Program-made: the position numbers and the translations under genes
NCBI GenBank assembly: GCA_910584205.1
Contig: CAJUAA010000001.1
Location: forward strand, 66,651 to 130,650
DNA: 64,000 nt
Direction of reading: 5' to 3'
Source of the DNA: an uncultured Lachnospiraceae bacterium
GTDB lineage: Bacteria; Bacillota; Clostridia; Lachnospirales; Lachnospiraceae
The notes under the pieces: generated by a model
What the model saw: the letters and a program-made list of their open reading frames with translations, nothing else
The model's database searches: none
What the model was told of the DNA's origin: nothing
Shown: piece by piece, positions 24,291 to 32,753 of the stretch
Position numbering within the stretch: the stretch's first letter is position 1
Layout: the number at the start of each line of letters is the position of its first letter

Positions 24291-26155
24291 TATCGCGCCG
24301 GAATTATATATCAATCAGTATCATAATGGGTGTCGTACTCTTTCTGTGTATGTTCATCAACAATCTGAAGGACGCGTGGAACGACTATACGGTCAACGAC
24401 TGTGTGGAGGACGCTTCCGCCTATCCTTCCCGAGCGGGTATCTTTCTGCCCGCGGAGCATGCCGGGGAGGACGCGGAAGCAGAAGCTGCGGAAGCTTTGA
24501 CGGGTGCCGCTGCGGTGACAAGAAACCGGGTGGTCTGCATCGGCGGGCCGGACGGCGAACTGGCCCGTCTGGTCCGGGAGTGGGCGATGTATACCAGAAG
24601 GGACATGGACAGCTATCCTTCTGCGGAAGCGTACAGAGAAGGAGAAAACAACACGAACCCGGCGGAGCTTCTGGTGGTCGATCCGGAGCAGATCCGCTGG
24701 GAGGGAGAGGATACCGGCATCCTGAAGGCCTGCGTGGACCAGGGGACCCATCTGGTGTTCCAGAGCCTGCCGGACCCGTCTGTGATCCGGGAAAACGAAG
24801 CGGCCGGAGAACTTCTGGGCATCCGCAGCGTGGAGCAGGAGGAGACGACGGTGGAGGGCATCCACCTGTATGAGGGTTTCCTGCTGGGCGGCGAGAAGAT
24901 CTACCGGGAAGAGGAGGGCGACGAGACAGGGTATCAGGATATGGAACTTACGTTTCCCTGGTATCGGCTGGATTCCGCCACCCGGGTCTACATGAGGGGG
25001 CTGCCGGAGGATGAGGCGGCGAAGCCGGAGGACTATCCGCCCATCATCTGGAGGAAAAGCTTTGGAAGCGCCTTCTCGTTTGTCATCAACGGAAGCTACA
25101 TGGAAGGCCCCGCGGGGCTGGGGCTTCTGTCCGCCATATCGGCGGAGCTGTATCCGTATGAGCTCTATCCGGTGGTCAATGCGCAGAACATCGTCCTGCT
25201 GAATTATCCGGGAGTGGCGGATGAGAACCGGGACGTGATGGAACAGTATTACAGCCGTTCGGCCAGGCAGGTGTTTCAGGAGATCGTGTGGCCGGGCGTG
25301 AGCACCATGCTTCAGAAATATCCCATCGGTTCCACCTGTATGATGACGCCCCAGTACGATTATGAGGACGACGCGCTTCCGGACGGAAAACAGCTTCTTT
25401 TTTATTTGAAGATGTTCAACGAGCAGTCGGTGGAAACGGGGATCTCCATTTCCGGCAGATGGGATACGCCGCCGGCCCGGAAGCTGGCGGAGGACCAGGC
25501 GTTCTTCGAGGAGGCTGCGGGCGGCTATGACTTTGCCTCCCTCTACGCCGGGGACATGGAAGAGGAAGAGATCCTGGCGGTCCTTCAGGAGGAAGCGCTG
25601 TCTTCCGTCCGGACGGTGGTCGGGGACCCGGGACGGGAAGGGACAGAGCTGTTCGGTTTCCTGTCCGAATATGTGACCGGCCAGAACGCGGTGTGGGACG
25701 GGCTTCGCTACTCCTTCCGGGGAGATTTTACGATCCGGTGCGTGGAGACGGCGGTGGGTTATCTGAGCCTGTCCTGCGACATGGAGCGAGTGGCGTACCC
25801 GCAGGAGGACAAAGACCTGTGGGAAAATCTCAGCCGGTATATGGCAGGGTCCGTGGACAGCTGTAAGGGCATCATCGAGGGATTCCAGGGAACTACGGTG
25901 TCGGAGTGCGACATCCGCCTCCGCCGTTTTCTGGGGCTGGACTTTGAAGACAGCCGCACCGGCGATACGATCCGGCTTCGGGCAAACGAGACGGGAGGGC
26001 CGGTATGGTTCCTGCTTCGGACCCATCAGGAGGCTGTCAAAAGCGTGGAGGGCGGCACTTTCACAAAGCTGGAGGACGGCGCGTTCCTCATTGAGGTGAC
26101 GGCAGAAGAGGCGTCCATTGAACTGGAGCCGGCGGAGAAGCGGTATTATTACTGA
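24287..26155 (+). CDS. DUF2194-type extracytoplasmic protein in the pelA position
   Basis: A 622-aa protein with one N-terminal membrane helix (about 9-26) and an extracytoplasmic body. Residues about 80-190 look like a flavodoxin-like or GATase-like fold (VVCIGGPDGELARLV). Residues about 250-540 fit DUF2194, including SFVINGSYMEGPAGLGLLSA and TPQYDYEDDALPDGKQL, whose Asp cluster recalls polysaccharide deacetylases. The tail is beta-rich. In Gram-positive Pel operons a PelA-like deacetylase stands between pelE and pelF; this gene holds that place, so it probably modifies the polymer by deacetylation or hydrolysis. The canonical deacetylase motifs are not clear to the eye, so catalysis is unproven. 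Confidence 0.65.
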   Translation: MISRRNYISISIIMGVVLFLCMFINNLKDAWNDYTVNDCVEDASAYPSRAGIFLPAEHAGEDAEAEAAEALTGAAAVTRNRVVCIGGPDGELARLVREWAMYTRRDMDSYPSAEAYREGENNTNPAELLVVDPEQIRWEGEDTGILKACVDQGTHLVFQSLPDPSVIRENEAAGELLGIRSVEQEETTVEGIHLYEGFLLGGEKIYREEEGDETGYQDMELTFPWYRLDSATRVYMRGLPEDEAAKPEDYPPIIWRKSFGSAFSFVINGSYMEGPAGLGLLSAISAELYPYELYPVVNAQNIVLLNYPGVADENRDVMEQYYSRSARQVFQEIVWPGVSTMLQKYPIGSTCMMTPQYDYEDDALPDGKQLLFYLKMFNEQSVETGISISGRWDTPPARKLAEDQAFFEEAAGGYDFASLYAGDMEEEEILAVLQEEALSSVRTVVGDPGREGTELFGFLSEYVTGQNAVWDGLRYSFRGDFTIRCVETAVGYLSLSCDMERVAYPQEDKDLWENLSRYMAGSVDSCKGIIEGFQGTTVSECDIRLRRFLGLDFEDSRTGDTIRLRANETGGPVWFLLRTHQEAVKSVEGGTFTKLEDGAFLIEVTAEEASIELEPAEKRYYY

Positions 26156-26173
26156 TCGGAAAGGAGACGCAAG

Positions 26174-27610
26174 ATGAGAGTCTGTATGGTAGTGGAAGGC
26201 TGTTATCCTTATATGGCGGGCGGCGTGTCCAGCTGGATCCACGGCATGATCCGGTCTTTTCCGAAGCTGGAATTCGTGCTCCTTACCATCATCAGCAACC
26301 GTTCCCTGAGCGGGAAATTCACGTATGAGCTGCCGGAGAACGTCACGGAGGTACACGAGCTGTATCTGGAGGATGTGGACTGGAACCGGAAGGGCTTCCG
26401 GGGAGGCAGGCTGAAGAAAGAGGAATATCAGGCCATGCGGAGCCTGATCCTGGGCCGGCATGTGGAATGGGAGCGCCTGTACCGGCTGTTCCAGGAGACG
26501 GGCATCTCTCTGGATAAGCTTCTGATGGGCGAGGATTTTATGAACATCGTGAGGGAATATTATGACCTGAAATACAGCCAGCTGGTATTCTCGGATTTCC
26601 TGTGGACCATGCGTTCCGTGTACCTGCCGCTGTTCTTTGCCCTGAAGATGAAGCTTCCGAAGGCGGATCTGTATCACTGCGTGGCCACCGGCTACGCGGG
26701 CGTGCTGGGCAGTATGGCAAAATCGCTGTACGGGTGCCGGATGATGATCTCGGAGCACGGAATCTATACGAGAGAGAGGGAAGAGGAGATCCTGCGGGCG
26801 GAATGGGTGAAGGGCGTCTACAAGAACATCTGGATCGATCAGTTCCGGAAGATGTCCAGGCTGGCATACGACAGCGCGGATCTGGTCACCAGCCTGTACG
26901 AGCACGCCAGAGAGCTGCAGATCGAGCTGGGATGCCCGCAGCAGAAGACCATGGTGACGCCCAACGGCGTGTCGGTGGACCATCTGCAGGACATTCCGGG
27001 CAAGCCGGAAGAGGACGCAGGGAAGATCAACATCGGCGCCATCCTCCGGGTGACGCCCATCAAGGACGTGAAAACCATGATTCAGGCGTTCAGCTTTGCC
27101 AAAGAGAGGGAGCCGCGCCTGAAGCTGTGGATCATGGGCCCCTGCGACGAGGATGAGGGATACGCCCAGGAGTGCATGGAGCAGGTGGAGGCGCTGAAGC
27201 TTACGGACGTGGAGTTCACCGGCAGGATCAACATCAGGGACTACCTTGGCAGGATGGACCTGACGATCCTGACCAGTATCAGCGAGGGACAGCCGCTGAC
27301 GATCCTGGAGAGTTATGCGGCCCACAAGCCGGTCATCGCCACGGACGTGGGGAACTGCCAGGGACTGATCTTCGGGGAACAGGACGATTTCGGCCCGGCG
27401 GGAATCCTGACCCACATCATGAATGTGGAGGAGATCGCGCAGGCCATGATCGATATGGCGAGAAACGAGCCCATGCGCCTGCAGATGGGAGAGAGCGGCT
27501 ACCGGAGGGTCATGTCCGGTTACCGGATCGAACACATGCGGGCGACCTACCGAAAGATCTATCATGATTTTTCTGACAGCTGCGGGCTGCCCTGGGAGGA
27601 GGAAACGTAA
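26174..27610 (+). CDS. pelF: PelF family 4 glycosyltransferase (Pel synthase)
   Basis: A 478-aa cytoplasmic GT-B glycosyltransferase that polymerises the GalNAc/GlcNAc-type Pel chain from UDP-sugars. The N-terminus MRVCMVVEGCYPYMAGGVSS is typical of PelF, with the GGVSSW donor-loop motif, and VHELYLEDVDW follows. The C-terminal half has the retaining-GT4 pattern: ISEGQPLTILESYAAHKPV with the EX7E motif (about residues 375-383) and IATDVGN. Length matches PelF. AAGGAGA precedes the start, and pelG begins 5 bases after its stop. This is one of the two most diagnostic genes of the operon. Confidence 0.92.
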   Translation: MRVCMVVEGCYPYMAGGVSSWIHGMIRSFPKLEFVLLTIISNRSLSGKFTYELPENVTEVHELYLEDVDWNRKGFRGGRLKKEEYQAMRSLILGRHVEWERLYRLFQETGISLDKLLMGEDFMNIVREYYDLKYSQLVFSDFLWTMRSVYLPLFFALKMKLPKADLYHCVATGYAGVLGSMAKSLYGCRMMISEHGIYTREREEEILRAEWVKGVYKNIWIDQFRKMSRLAYDSADLVTSLYEHARELQIELGCPQQKTMVTPNGVSVDHLQDIPGKPEEDAGKINIGAILRVTPIKDVKTMIQAFSFAKEREPRLKLWIMGPCDEDEGYAQECMEQVEALKLTDVEFTGRINIRDYLGRMDLTILTSISEGQPLTILESYAAHKPVIATDVGNCQGLIFGEQDDFGPAGILTHIMNVEEIAQAMIDMARNEPMRLQMGESGYRRVMSGYRIEHMRATYRKIYHDFSDSCGLPWEEET

Positions 27611-27615
27611 GCGAC

Positions 27616-29064
27616 ATGGCAGGTATCGGAACGAAATTAACGAACATATTTGAAAAGGATACGGTGACCACGGACCTGATCGGATTCGGGTACAGTTCCA
27701 TCTCCACGGTGGCGCCCATGTTCGCGGTCATCCTGAACATTCTGCTGATGGGCCATTTCCTGAAGTTCAGCGAGCTGGGCTTCGTGGAGCGGGAGCTGTT
27801 CTCCTGCACCGTGCTCTATATCTTTATCTTTGCGCTTCTGACGGCGTCGCCCTTTAACTCGGTGCTGTCCAAATATATTTCGGATGTGATCTACGAGGAG
27901 CGCTATGAGGATATCCGCCCCTGTTACTATCTGGGGCTGCTCATGAATCTTCTGCTGAGCTGCCTTCTGGGGATCCCCTTCTGTCTGTGGGAGCATTTTG
28001 TGGGAAAAGTGGATGTCTTCTACGTATTTATCGGATACTGCGGCTATATCGCGCTGGTGCTGGTCTTTTATTCCATGCTCTATCTTTCCATTGCGAAGGA
28101 CTATCAGAAAATTTCCCTGTTCTTCTTCCTGGGGATGCTGGAGGCGTTTTTCCTGTCGCTCTTTCTCCGGTATGTGATGCACTGGGGGATCCGGGAGAGC
28201 ATGCTGTTCGCCCTGATGACCGGTTTTTACTTTATCGCGTTTCTGGAAATCGCGGTGGTGAAGCGGTATTTTGGCAGAAGCAGCAACCGGTACCGGTCGG
28301 TGCTCCGGTATTTCCGGAAATACTGGCAGCTGGTGGTATCGAACTTTTTCTACACGCTGGGGCTGTACATCCACAATTTTGTGTTCTGGACCACGGACAT
28401 GAAACTGGTACTGGTACGGACTTTCGTGTGCAACCAGCCCTACGATATGGCCACCTGCCTTGCCATGTTTACCAACCTGTCCGCCACGGTCATCTTCATC
28501 ACCCGGGTGGAGATGCATTTTCATGAAAAATACAAGGGTTATTCGGAGGCGGTCATCGGAGGCAAGGGCGCGGACATCGACACCGCCAAGCGGGAGATGT
28601 TCCGGCAGCTGTCGGCGGAGCTGGTGAACCTGATGCGTATCCAGTTTATCATCACGTCCGTGGTGTATCTGCTGTGTGTGGTCTTCCTGCCCCGGTTCGG
28701 AATCTCCTGGCTGACGATCCGGATCTACTCCTGCCTGGTGGCGGGGTATTTCATCCTGTTCATCATGTACTCGGAAATCATCTTCCTGTACTACTTCAAC
28801 GACCTGACGGGAGCCGCTCTGACGGCGGTCAGCTTCTGTCTCGTTACGTTTCTGGGGAGCCTGTTCGCCACGCACCTTTCGGAACTCTGGTACGGAATCG
28901 GACTGGTCATGGGGGCGTTCACGGGGTGGACCGTGGCGTACTTCCGGCTGCGCTACATGGAGCGGCATCTGGACGCCCATATCTTCTGTAAGGGCTCCAT
29001 CCTGAAGCCGGGCATGGGCACCCAGCCCCCGGGCAAAGTGTACGACCGGGCGGCGCAGAACTAA
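27616..29064 (+). CDS. pelG: PelG polysaccharide transporter (MATE/MOP type)
   Basis: A 482-aa polytopic membrane protein with about 12 helices that is thought to move the Pel polymer across the membrane. The N-terminus GIGTKLTNIFEKDTVTTDLI, followed by GYSSISTVAPMFAVILNILL, is characteristic of PelG (GIGFELRKLL in Gram-negatives). The later segment NFVFWTTDMKLV lies in a loop seen in the family. It starts 5 bases after pelF; GGAGGAAACG forms the ribosome site inside the pelF end. After this gene a 61-base gap separates the Pel core from other glycan genes. Confidence 0.9.
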   Translation: MAGIGTKLTNIFEKDTVTTDLIGFGYSSISTVAPMFAVILNILLMGHFLKFSELGFVERELFSCTVLYIFIFALLTASPFNSVLSKYISDVIYEERYEDIRPCYYLGLLMNLLLSCLLGIPFCLWEHFVGKVDVFYVFIGYCGYIALVLVFYSMLYLSIAKDYQKISLFFFLGMLEAFFLSLFLRYVMHWGIRESMLFALMTGFYFIAFLEIAVVKRYFGRSSNRYRSVLRYFRKYWQLVVSNFFYTLGLYIHNFVFWTTDMKLVLVRTFVCNQPYDMATCLAMFTNLSATVIFITRVEMHFHEKYKGYSEAVIGGKGADIDTAKREMFRQLSAELVNLMRIQFIITSVVYLLCVVFLPRFGISWLTIRIYSCLVAGYFILFIMYSEIIFLYYFNDLTGAALTAVSFCLVTFLGSLFATHLSELWYGIGLVMGAFTGWTVAYFRLRYMERHLDAHIFCKGSILKPGMGTQPPGKVYDRAAQN

Positions 29065-29125
29065 AAACACAGCATCGGACCCGGGGCAGCGGGAGGGGAG
29101 ATGCGGAACTGTCATAGGAGAGAGT

Positions 29126-29527
29126 ATGGAAAGTATGATCATAAGAATCGGGCTCGTCCTTGTGGGCGTCGTCATCATGGCGCTCAGCTTCTGGATGAAT
29201 TCCTATAAGAAAATCACCGTCAATTTTGCGGTGGTGTGGGAGATTTTAGGCGTCCTTCTGATTCTGATCGGAATCATTCCCGTGTTTTCGGAATGGACTC
29301 AGTGGGTCTCCTCCGGTACGGGGCTGGCTTTTTTCTGCGTGGGCATCGTATTTCTGTTTGAAGAGATCAGGACCAGTATGCTGATCTCCCAGCTGGTGAT
29401 GAAGAACCAGGAGATGGCCATGCAGATATCCCTGCTTAATCAGGAAAACGAATATGTCATGAACGAGCTGGAGAGGCTGGGAAAGGCCGCGGAGGATTCG
29501 GATGAAAAAGATAATCTTTGTGGTTAA
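29126..29527 (+). CDS. DUF2304-like small membrane protein
   Basis: A 133-aa protein with three hydrophobic helices (about 5-22, 32-52, 60-80) followed by a cytoplasmic coiled-coil tail (MAMQISLLNQENEYVMNELE). This is the plan of DUF2304 proteins that are frequently encoded beside glycosyltransferases of cell surface glycans; the biochemical role is not known, but a helper or anchor for a partner enzyme is likely. Its last 26 bases overlap the start of the next glycosyltransferase gene in another frame, so the two are coupled. Confidence 0.7.
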   Translation: MESMIIRIGLVLVGVVIMALSFWMNSYKKITVNFAVVWEILGVLLILIGIIPVFSEWTQWVSSGTGLAFFCVGIVFLFEEIRTSMLISQLVMKNQEMAMQISLLNQENEYVMNELERLGKAAEDSDEKDNLCG

Positions 29528-30713
29528 TACCATGGGCCGTGCCGGGGCGGAGACCGCGCTTCTGGAGCTTTTGAAGGCGCTGCGCCATCCGGATTATGAG
29601 CTTTTTCTCTATGTCATTATGGGACAGGGGGAGATGATCCGGCATCTGCCGTCCCATGTGAAGCTTTTGAACGACCGGTTTTCCGAGCAGTCCGTGCTGT
29701 CGCAGAAGGGAAAGCGCGTCATGATGAAGACCGTGTGCAGAGCGTTTTTCAAAAACGGCGGATATGCGGGGAAGCTTCGCGGCATATGCAGGAACGCTTC
29801 GGAGATGCGCCGGGCGGGACGGCTGCAGACCGACAAGCTTCTGTGGCGTATGCTCTCGGACGGGGCGCAGCGTTTTGACGATACGTTTGATCTGGCGGTG
29901 GCCTATCTGGAAGGCGCGTCCGCCTATTATGTGGCGGACCATGTGAAGGCGCGGAAAAAAGCGGCGTTTATCCATATCGACTATGCGGGCGCAGGCTACA
30001 CCCGCGCCATGGATCAGGGCTGCTGGGAGCGGTTTGACCGGATCTTCGGCGTGTCGGACGAGGTGAAGGAACATTTCCTGAGAGTGTATCCGGAATATGA
30101 GGAAAAGACGGGCGTCTTCCACAACATCGTGGACCAGGAGGCGATCCGGCGCCGCGCCGGGGAAGCAGGCGGCTTTCAGGACGATTATGACGGGATGCGT
30201 CTTCTGACCGTGGGACGGCTGACCAGACAGAAGGCGTACGACATAGCCATCGACGCCATGAAGATCTTAAAAGACAGGGGATACCGCGCCAGATGGTATG
30301 TGCTGGGAGAAGGAGACCAGCGCAGGGCGCTGGAGAAGAAGATCCACGCCCTGGGCCTTGACGAAGATTTCCTGCTGCCGGGAGCCGCGGACAATCCGTT
30401 CCCGTATTACCGGCAGACGGACCTGTACGTACATGCCACCCGGTTTGAGGGGAAGAGCATCGCCATCCAGGAGGCGCAGACGCTGGGGTGCGCGGTGATC
30501 GCCTCGGACTGCAACGGCAACCGGGAGCAGATCAGAAATGGACAGGACGGGATTCTGTGCGGGCTGTCGCCGCAGGCCATCGCGGACAGCATCGGGTCCC
30601 TGCTGGAGGACGAAGAAAAACGGAAGAGGATCGGGCAGGAGGCGGCGGAGAAGAGCACGACCCAGGGCCAGGAACTTCAGATGCTGCTGGAACTTCTGGA
30701 ACAGGGGGGTTGA
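29502..30713 (+). CDS. Family 4 glycosyltransferase
   Basis: A 403-aa GT-B glycosyltransferase. The N-terminus has the donor-binding NTMGRAGAETALLELLKAL; the C-terminal half contains LLTVGRLTRQKAYDIAIDAM, YVLGEGDQRRALE and ATRFEGKSIAIQEAQTLG with the E-x7-E pattern (about residues 318-326), then VIASDCNGNREQI. It is close in layout to enzymes that add glucose or galactose to surface polymers. It overlaps the DUF2304 gene and is followed after 2 bases by a family 2 enzyme, so the three act in one unit. Donor and acceptor are unknown. Confidence 0.85.
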   Translation: MKKIIFVVNTMGRAGAETALLELLKALRHPDYELFLYVIMGQGEMIRHLPSHVKLLNDRFSEQSVLSQKGKRVMMKTVCRAFFKNGGYAGKLRGICRNASEMRRAGRLQTDKLLWRMLSDGAQRFDDTFDLAVAYLEGASAYYVADHVKARKKAAFIHIDYAGAGYTRAMDQGCWERFDRIFGVSDEVKEHFLRVYPEYEEKTGVFHNIVDQEAIRRRAGEAGGFQDDYDGMRLLTVGRLTRQKAYDIAIDAMKILKDRGYRARWYVLGEGDQRRALEKKIHALGLDEDFLLPGAADNPFPYYRQTDLYVHATRFEGKSIAIQEAQTLGCAVIASDCNGNREQIRNGQDGILCGLSPQAIADSIGSLLEDEEKRKRIGQEAAEKSTTQGQELQMLLELLEQGG

Positions 30714-30715
30714 AT

Positions 30716-31495
30716 GTGGAGAAAAAAGAATTACTGATCATCATACCGGCATACAATGAGGGAAAAAACATCCGTCAGGTGCTGACCGACCTGGAAGGGC
30801 TGGATATGAAGATCCGGGCGGATATTCTCATCATTAACGACGCCTCCACGGATTCCACTAACTGGATCGTGAAGGAGATGCACTATCCCATGATCTCCCA
30901 GTTGTTCAACATGGGCTATGGCTGCGCCCTCCAGACCGGGTACAAATGGGCGGTCCGGAGAGGCTATCGGTATGTGATCCAGATGGACGGGGACGGACAG
31001 CACGACGTATGCAATATCCCGAGGATCTACGACAGGCTCAGAGAGGCGGACGGGGACGGCGTATGCCCGGATATCGTGCTGGGCGCCAGATTTATGAAGG
31101 AAAGTTCGGAGTATCCGGTTTCCGCAGCGAAGAAGATCGTCTACGCCATGTTCCGGTTCCTCATCCGCCTGACCACGGGGCGGCGGTTTTCGGATCCCAC
31201 CACCGGACTGCAGGGGCTGAGCCGCAAGGCGTTTTTATATTATTCCAAATACAACCATTTTGATGACAAATATCCCGACGCCAATATGCTCATCCTCATG
31301 TCGCTGATCGGGTTCCGGGTGGTGGAGATCCCGGCGGTCATGCATCTGAGGACGGAGGGAAAGAGCATGCACTCCGGGCTGAAGCCCTTCTGGTATATGC
31401 TGAGGGTCATGTACAGCGTGGTCATTATCCTGTTCCGTGTGAAGGTGCTGAAACAGGATGTGGGAATGGGAGAAAGAAGTGCGGATAAGATCTGA
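30716..31495 (+). CDS. Dolichol-phosphate-mannose-synthase-like family 2 glycosyltransferase
   Basis: A 259-aa GT2 enzyme: LIIIPAYNEGKNIRQVL, the nucleotide motif LIINDASTDST and the metal site QMDGDGQHD (about residue 95) resemble polyprenyl-phosphate sugar transferases (DPM1/GtrB type). No C-terminal membrane helices follow, so it may need a partner; the neighbouring DUF2304 protein is a natural candidate. The start is GTG at 30716, seven bases after ACAGGGGGG; the frame runs further up within the previous gene but that part is its out-of-frame reading. The downstream gene starts within its last 38 bases. Confidence 0.82.
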   Translation: MEKKELLIIIPAYNEGKNIRQVLTDLEGLDMKIRADILIINDASTDSTNWIVKEMHYPMISQLFNMGYGCALQTGYKWAVRRGYRYVIQMDGDGQHDVCNIPRIYDRLREADGDGVCPDIVLGARFMKESSEYPVSAAKKIVYAMFRFLIRLTTGRRFSDPTTGLQGLSRKAFLYYSKYNHFDDKYPDANMLILMSLIGFRVVEIPAVMHLRTEGKSMHSGLKPFWYMLRVMYSVVIILFRVKVLKQDVGMGERSADKI

Positions 31496-32753
31496 GGCGC
31501 GGCCATGGTTCCAGGCGGCGATTTTGGAGGAGAGCAGCATGGAGATTTCCAATCCGGGCCGGGGCTGGTACCATATCTATACCTTCCCGGCAAAGCCGCC
31601 GGAGGACGGCCGTCCGGTGGACGGGGAAGTATGGCTGGACGACGCCTGCCGGCGGGAGACGCTGGCGCTGGCCCTGGTCGATATGGGATGCTGCCGAAGC
31701 TGTGAACTGCCCCCGGAGGTGCTGGAGCATCTGGAGCGGATTCTTCAGTTTTTCCGAAAGGAGCGCAAGCAGGTCATCCTGCGGCCCGCCTACGACATCC
31801 GGGGGGACGGTATGGTACGGGAACCGTATGAACGCGGCCTGGTGAAGCGCCATCTGGAGCAGATCGGCGCGGTTTTAAGCCGCCATGCGGAGGATATCCT
31901 GGTGGTGCAGGGGCTTCTGGTAGGGAGCTGGGGCGAGATGCACGGCTCCAGGCATCTGAATCCGGAATCCCTGCGGGAGCTGGCAGAGACGCTGGATGGG
32001 GCGGCGAAAGGCGCGTGCTTTCTGTCCGTCAGGACGCCGGAGCAGTGGCGGCAGGTGACGGGAGGGAGAACATGTGTTCGAGAATTGCGCGGAAGGCTGG
32101 GGCTCTATAATGACGGTATCTTCGGTTCCCCTACGGATATGGGTACCTACGGGGGGCTGGAACGGGAAAAAGAGCTGATCTGGCAGAAACGGCATCTGGC
32201 AGGGACGCCCAACGGGGGCGAGGTCCTGTTCTGCGCGCCGCCTGCGGGGTATGAGGAGGCGGACCGGGTGTTCCGCATGATGCACCTGTCCTATCTGAAC
32301 AGCATCTGGCAGCAGGCGCAGCTGAATGTGTGGAGAGGGCAGACGGTGAGAGGGCGCGGGTGCTGGGACGGCGTCAGCGGCTTTGACTACATCGGACGCC
32401 ATCTGGGTTACCGGTTTGTGGTGCGGGGGGTCCGGGCGCTGCCGGGGCGTAAACTGCGGATCACGGTGGAAAACTGCGGATATGCGGATTTTTCCCAGGA
32501 GACGGACGGTTATCTGGTTCTGGTCCCAAAAGGAACGGAAGGCCCCCCGGTGCGGGTGAGGGTCTCCGCGGATGCGGGAAACTGGAGATGCGGACAGAAA
32601 GCCCGGTTTGTGACCGGGCTTTCGGAGGAGAATGTCCGTATGGGACGGACAGAGGTGTATCTTCGTCTGGAACTTCGGTCAGACAGGACGCCGGTCCGCT
32701 TCGCCAACCGGGGCGCGGGAGAACAGGTCCTTCTGGGAGAGATCGGGCAGTGA
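31458..32753 (+). CDS. DUF4832/DUF4874-type protein, cytosolic copy
   Basis: A 431-aa protein of the DUF4874 plus DUF4832 type, which looks like a TIM-barrel carbohydrate-active domain followed by a beta-sandwich. Shared blocks with its paralogue on the opposite strand are SNPGRGWYHIY (start), GSWGEMHGSR (about residues 155-164), SVRTPEQWRQVTG, LGLYNDGIFGSPTDMGTYG and GFDYIGRHLGYRFV. No signal peptide is visible. The start could be 31458 (ATG inside the previous gene) or 31539, which has GGAGGAGAG ahead of it, but ILEESS before residue 28 still aligns with the paralogue. Its 3' end overlaps the opposite gene by 75 bases. The function is unknown; glycan binding or cutting is plausible. Confidence 0.7.
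   Translation: MWEWEKEVRIRSEARPWFQAAILEESSMEISNPGRGWYHIYTFPAKPPEDGRPVDGEVWLDDACRRETLALALVDMGCCRSCELPPEVLEHLERILQFFRKERKQVILRPAYDIRGDGMVREPYERGLVKRHLEQIGAVLSRHAEDILVVQGLLVGSWGEMHGSRHLNPESLRELAETLDGAAKGACFLSVRTPEQWRQVTGGRTCVRELRGRLGLYNDGIFGSPTDMGTYGGLEREKELIWQKRHLAGTPNGGEVLFCAPPAGYEEADRVFRMMHLSYLNSIWQQAQLNVWRGQTVRGRGCWDGVSGFDYIGRHLGYRFVVRGVRALPGRKLRITVENCGYADFSQETDGYLVLVPKGTEGPPVRVRVSADAGNWRCGQKARFVTGLSEENVRMGRTEVYLRLELRSDRTPVRFANRGAGEQVLLGEIGQ

Noticed and set aside
22239..24314. 691-codon minus-strand open frame opposite the membrane protein gene
   Set aside because: Antisense shadow with His/Gln/Arg-rich low-complexity translation and no start signal.
24311..27565. 1084-codon open frame on the minus strand opposite the pelA-position gene and pelF
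   Set aside because: It lies wholly antisense to two well supported genes, has a His/Arg/Leu-rich make-up typical of the antisense of GC3-rich genes, and no domain or ribosome site.
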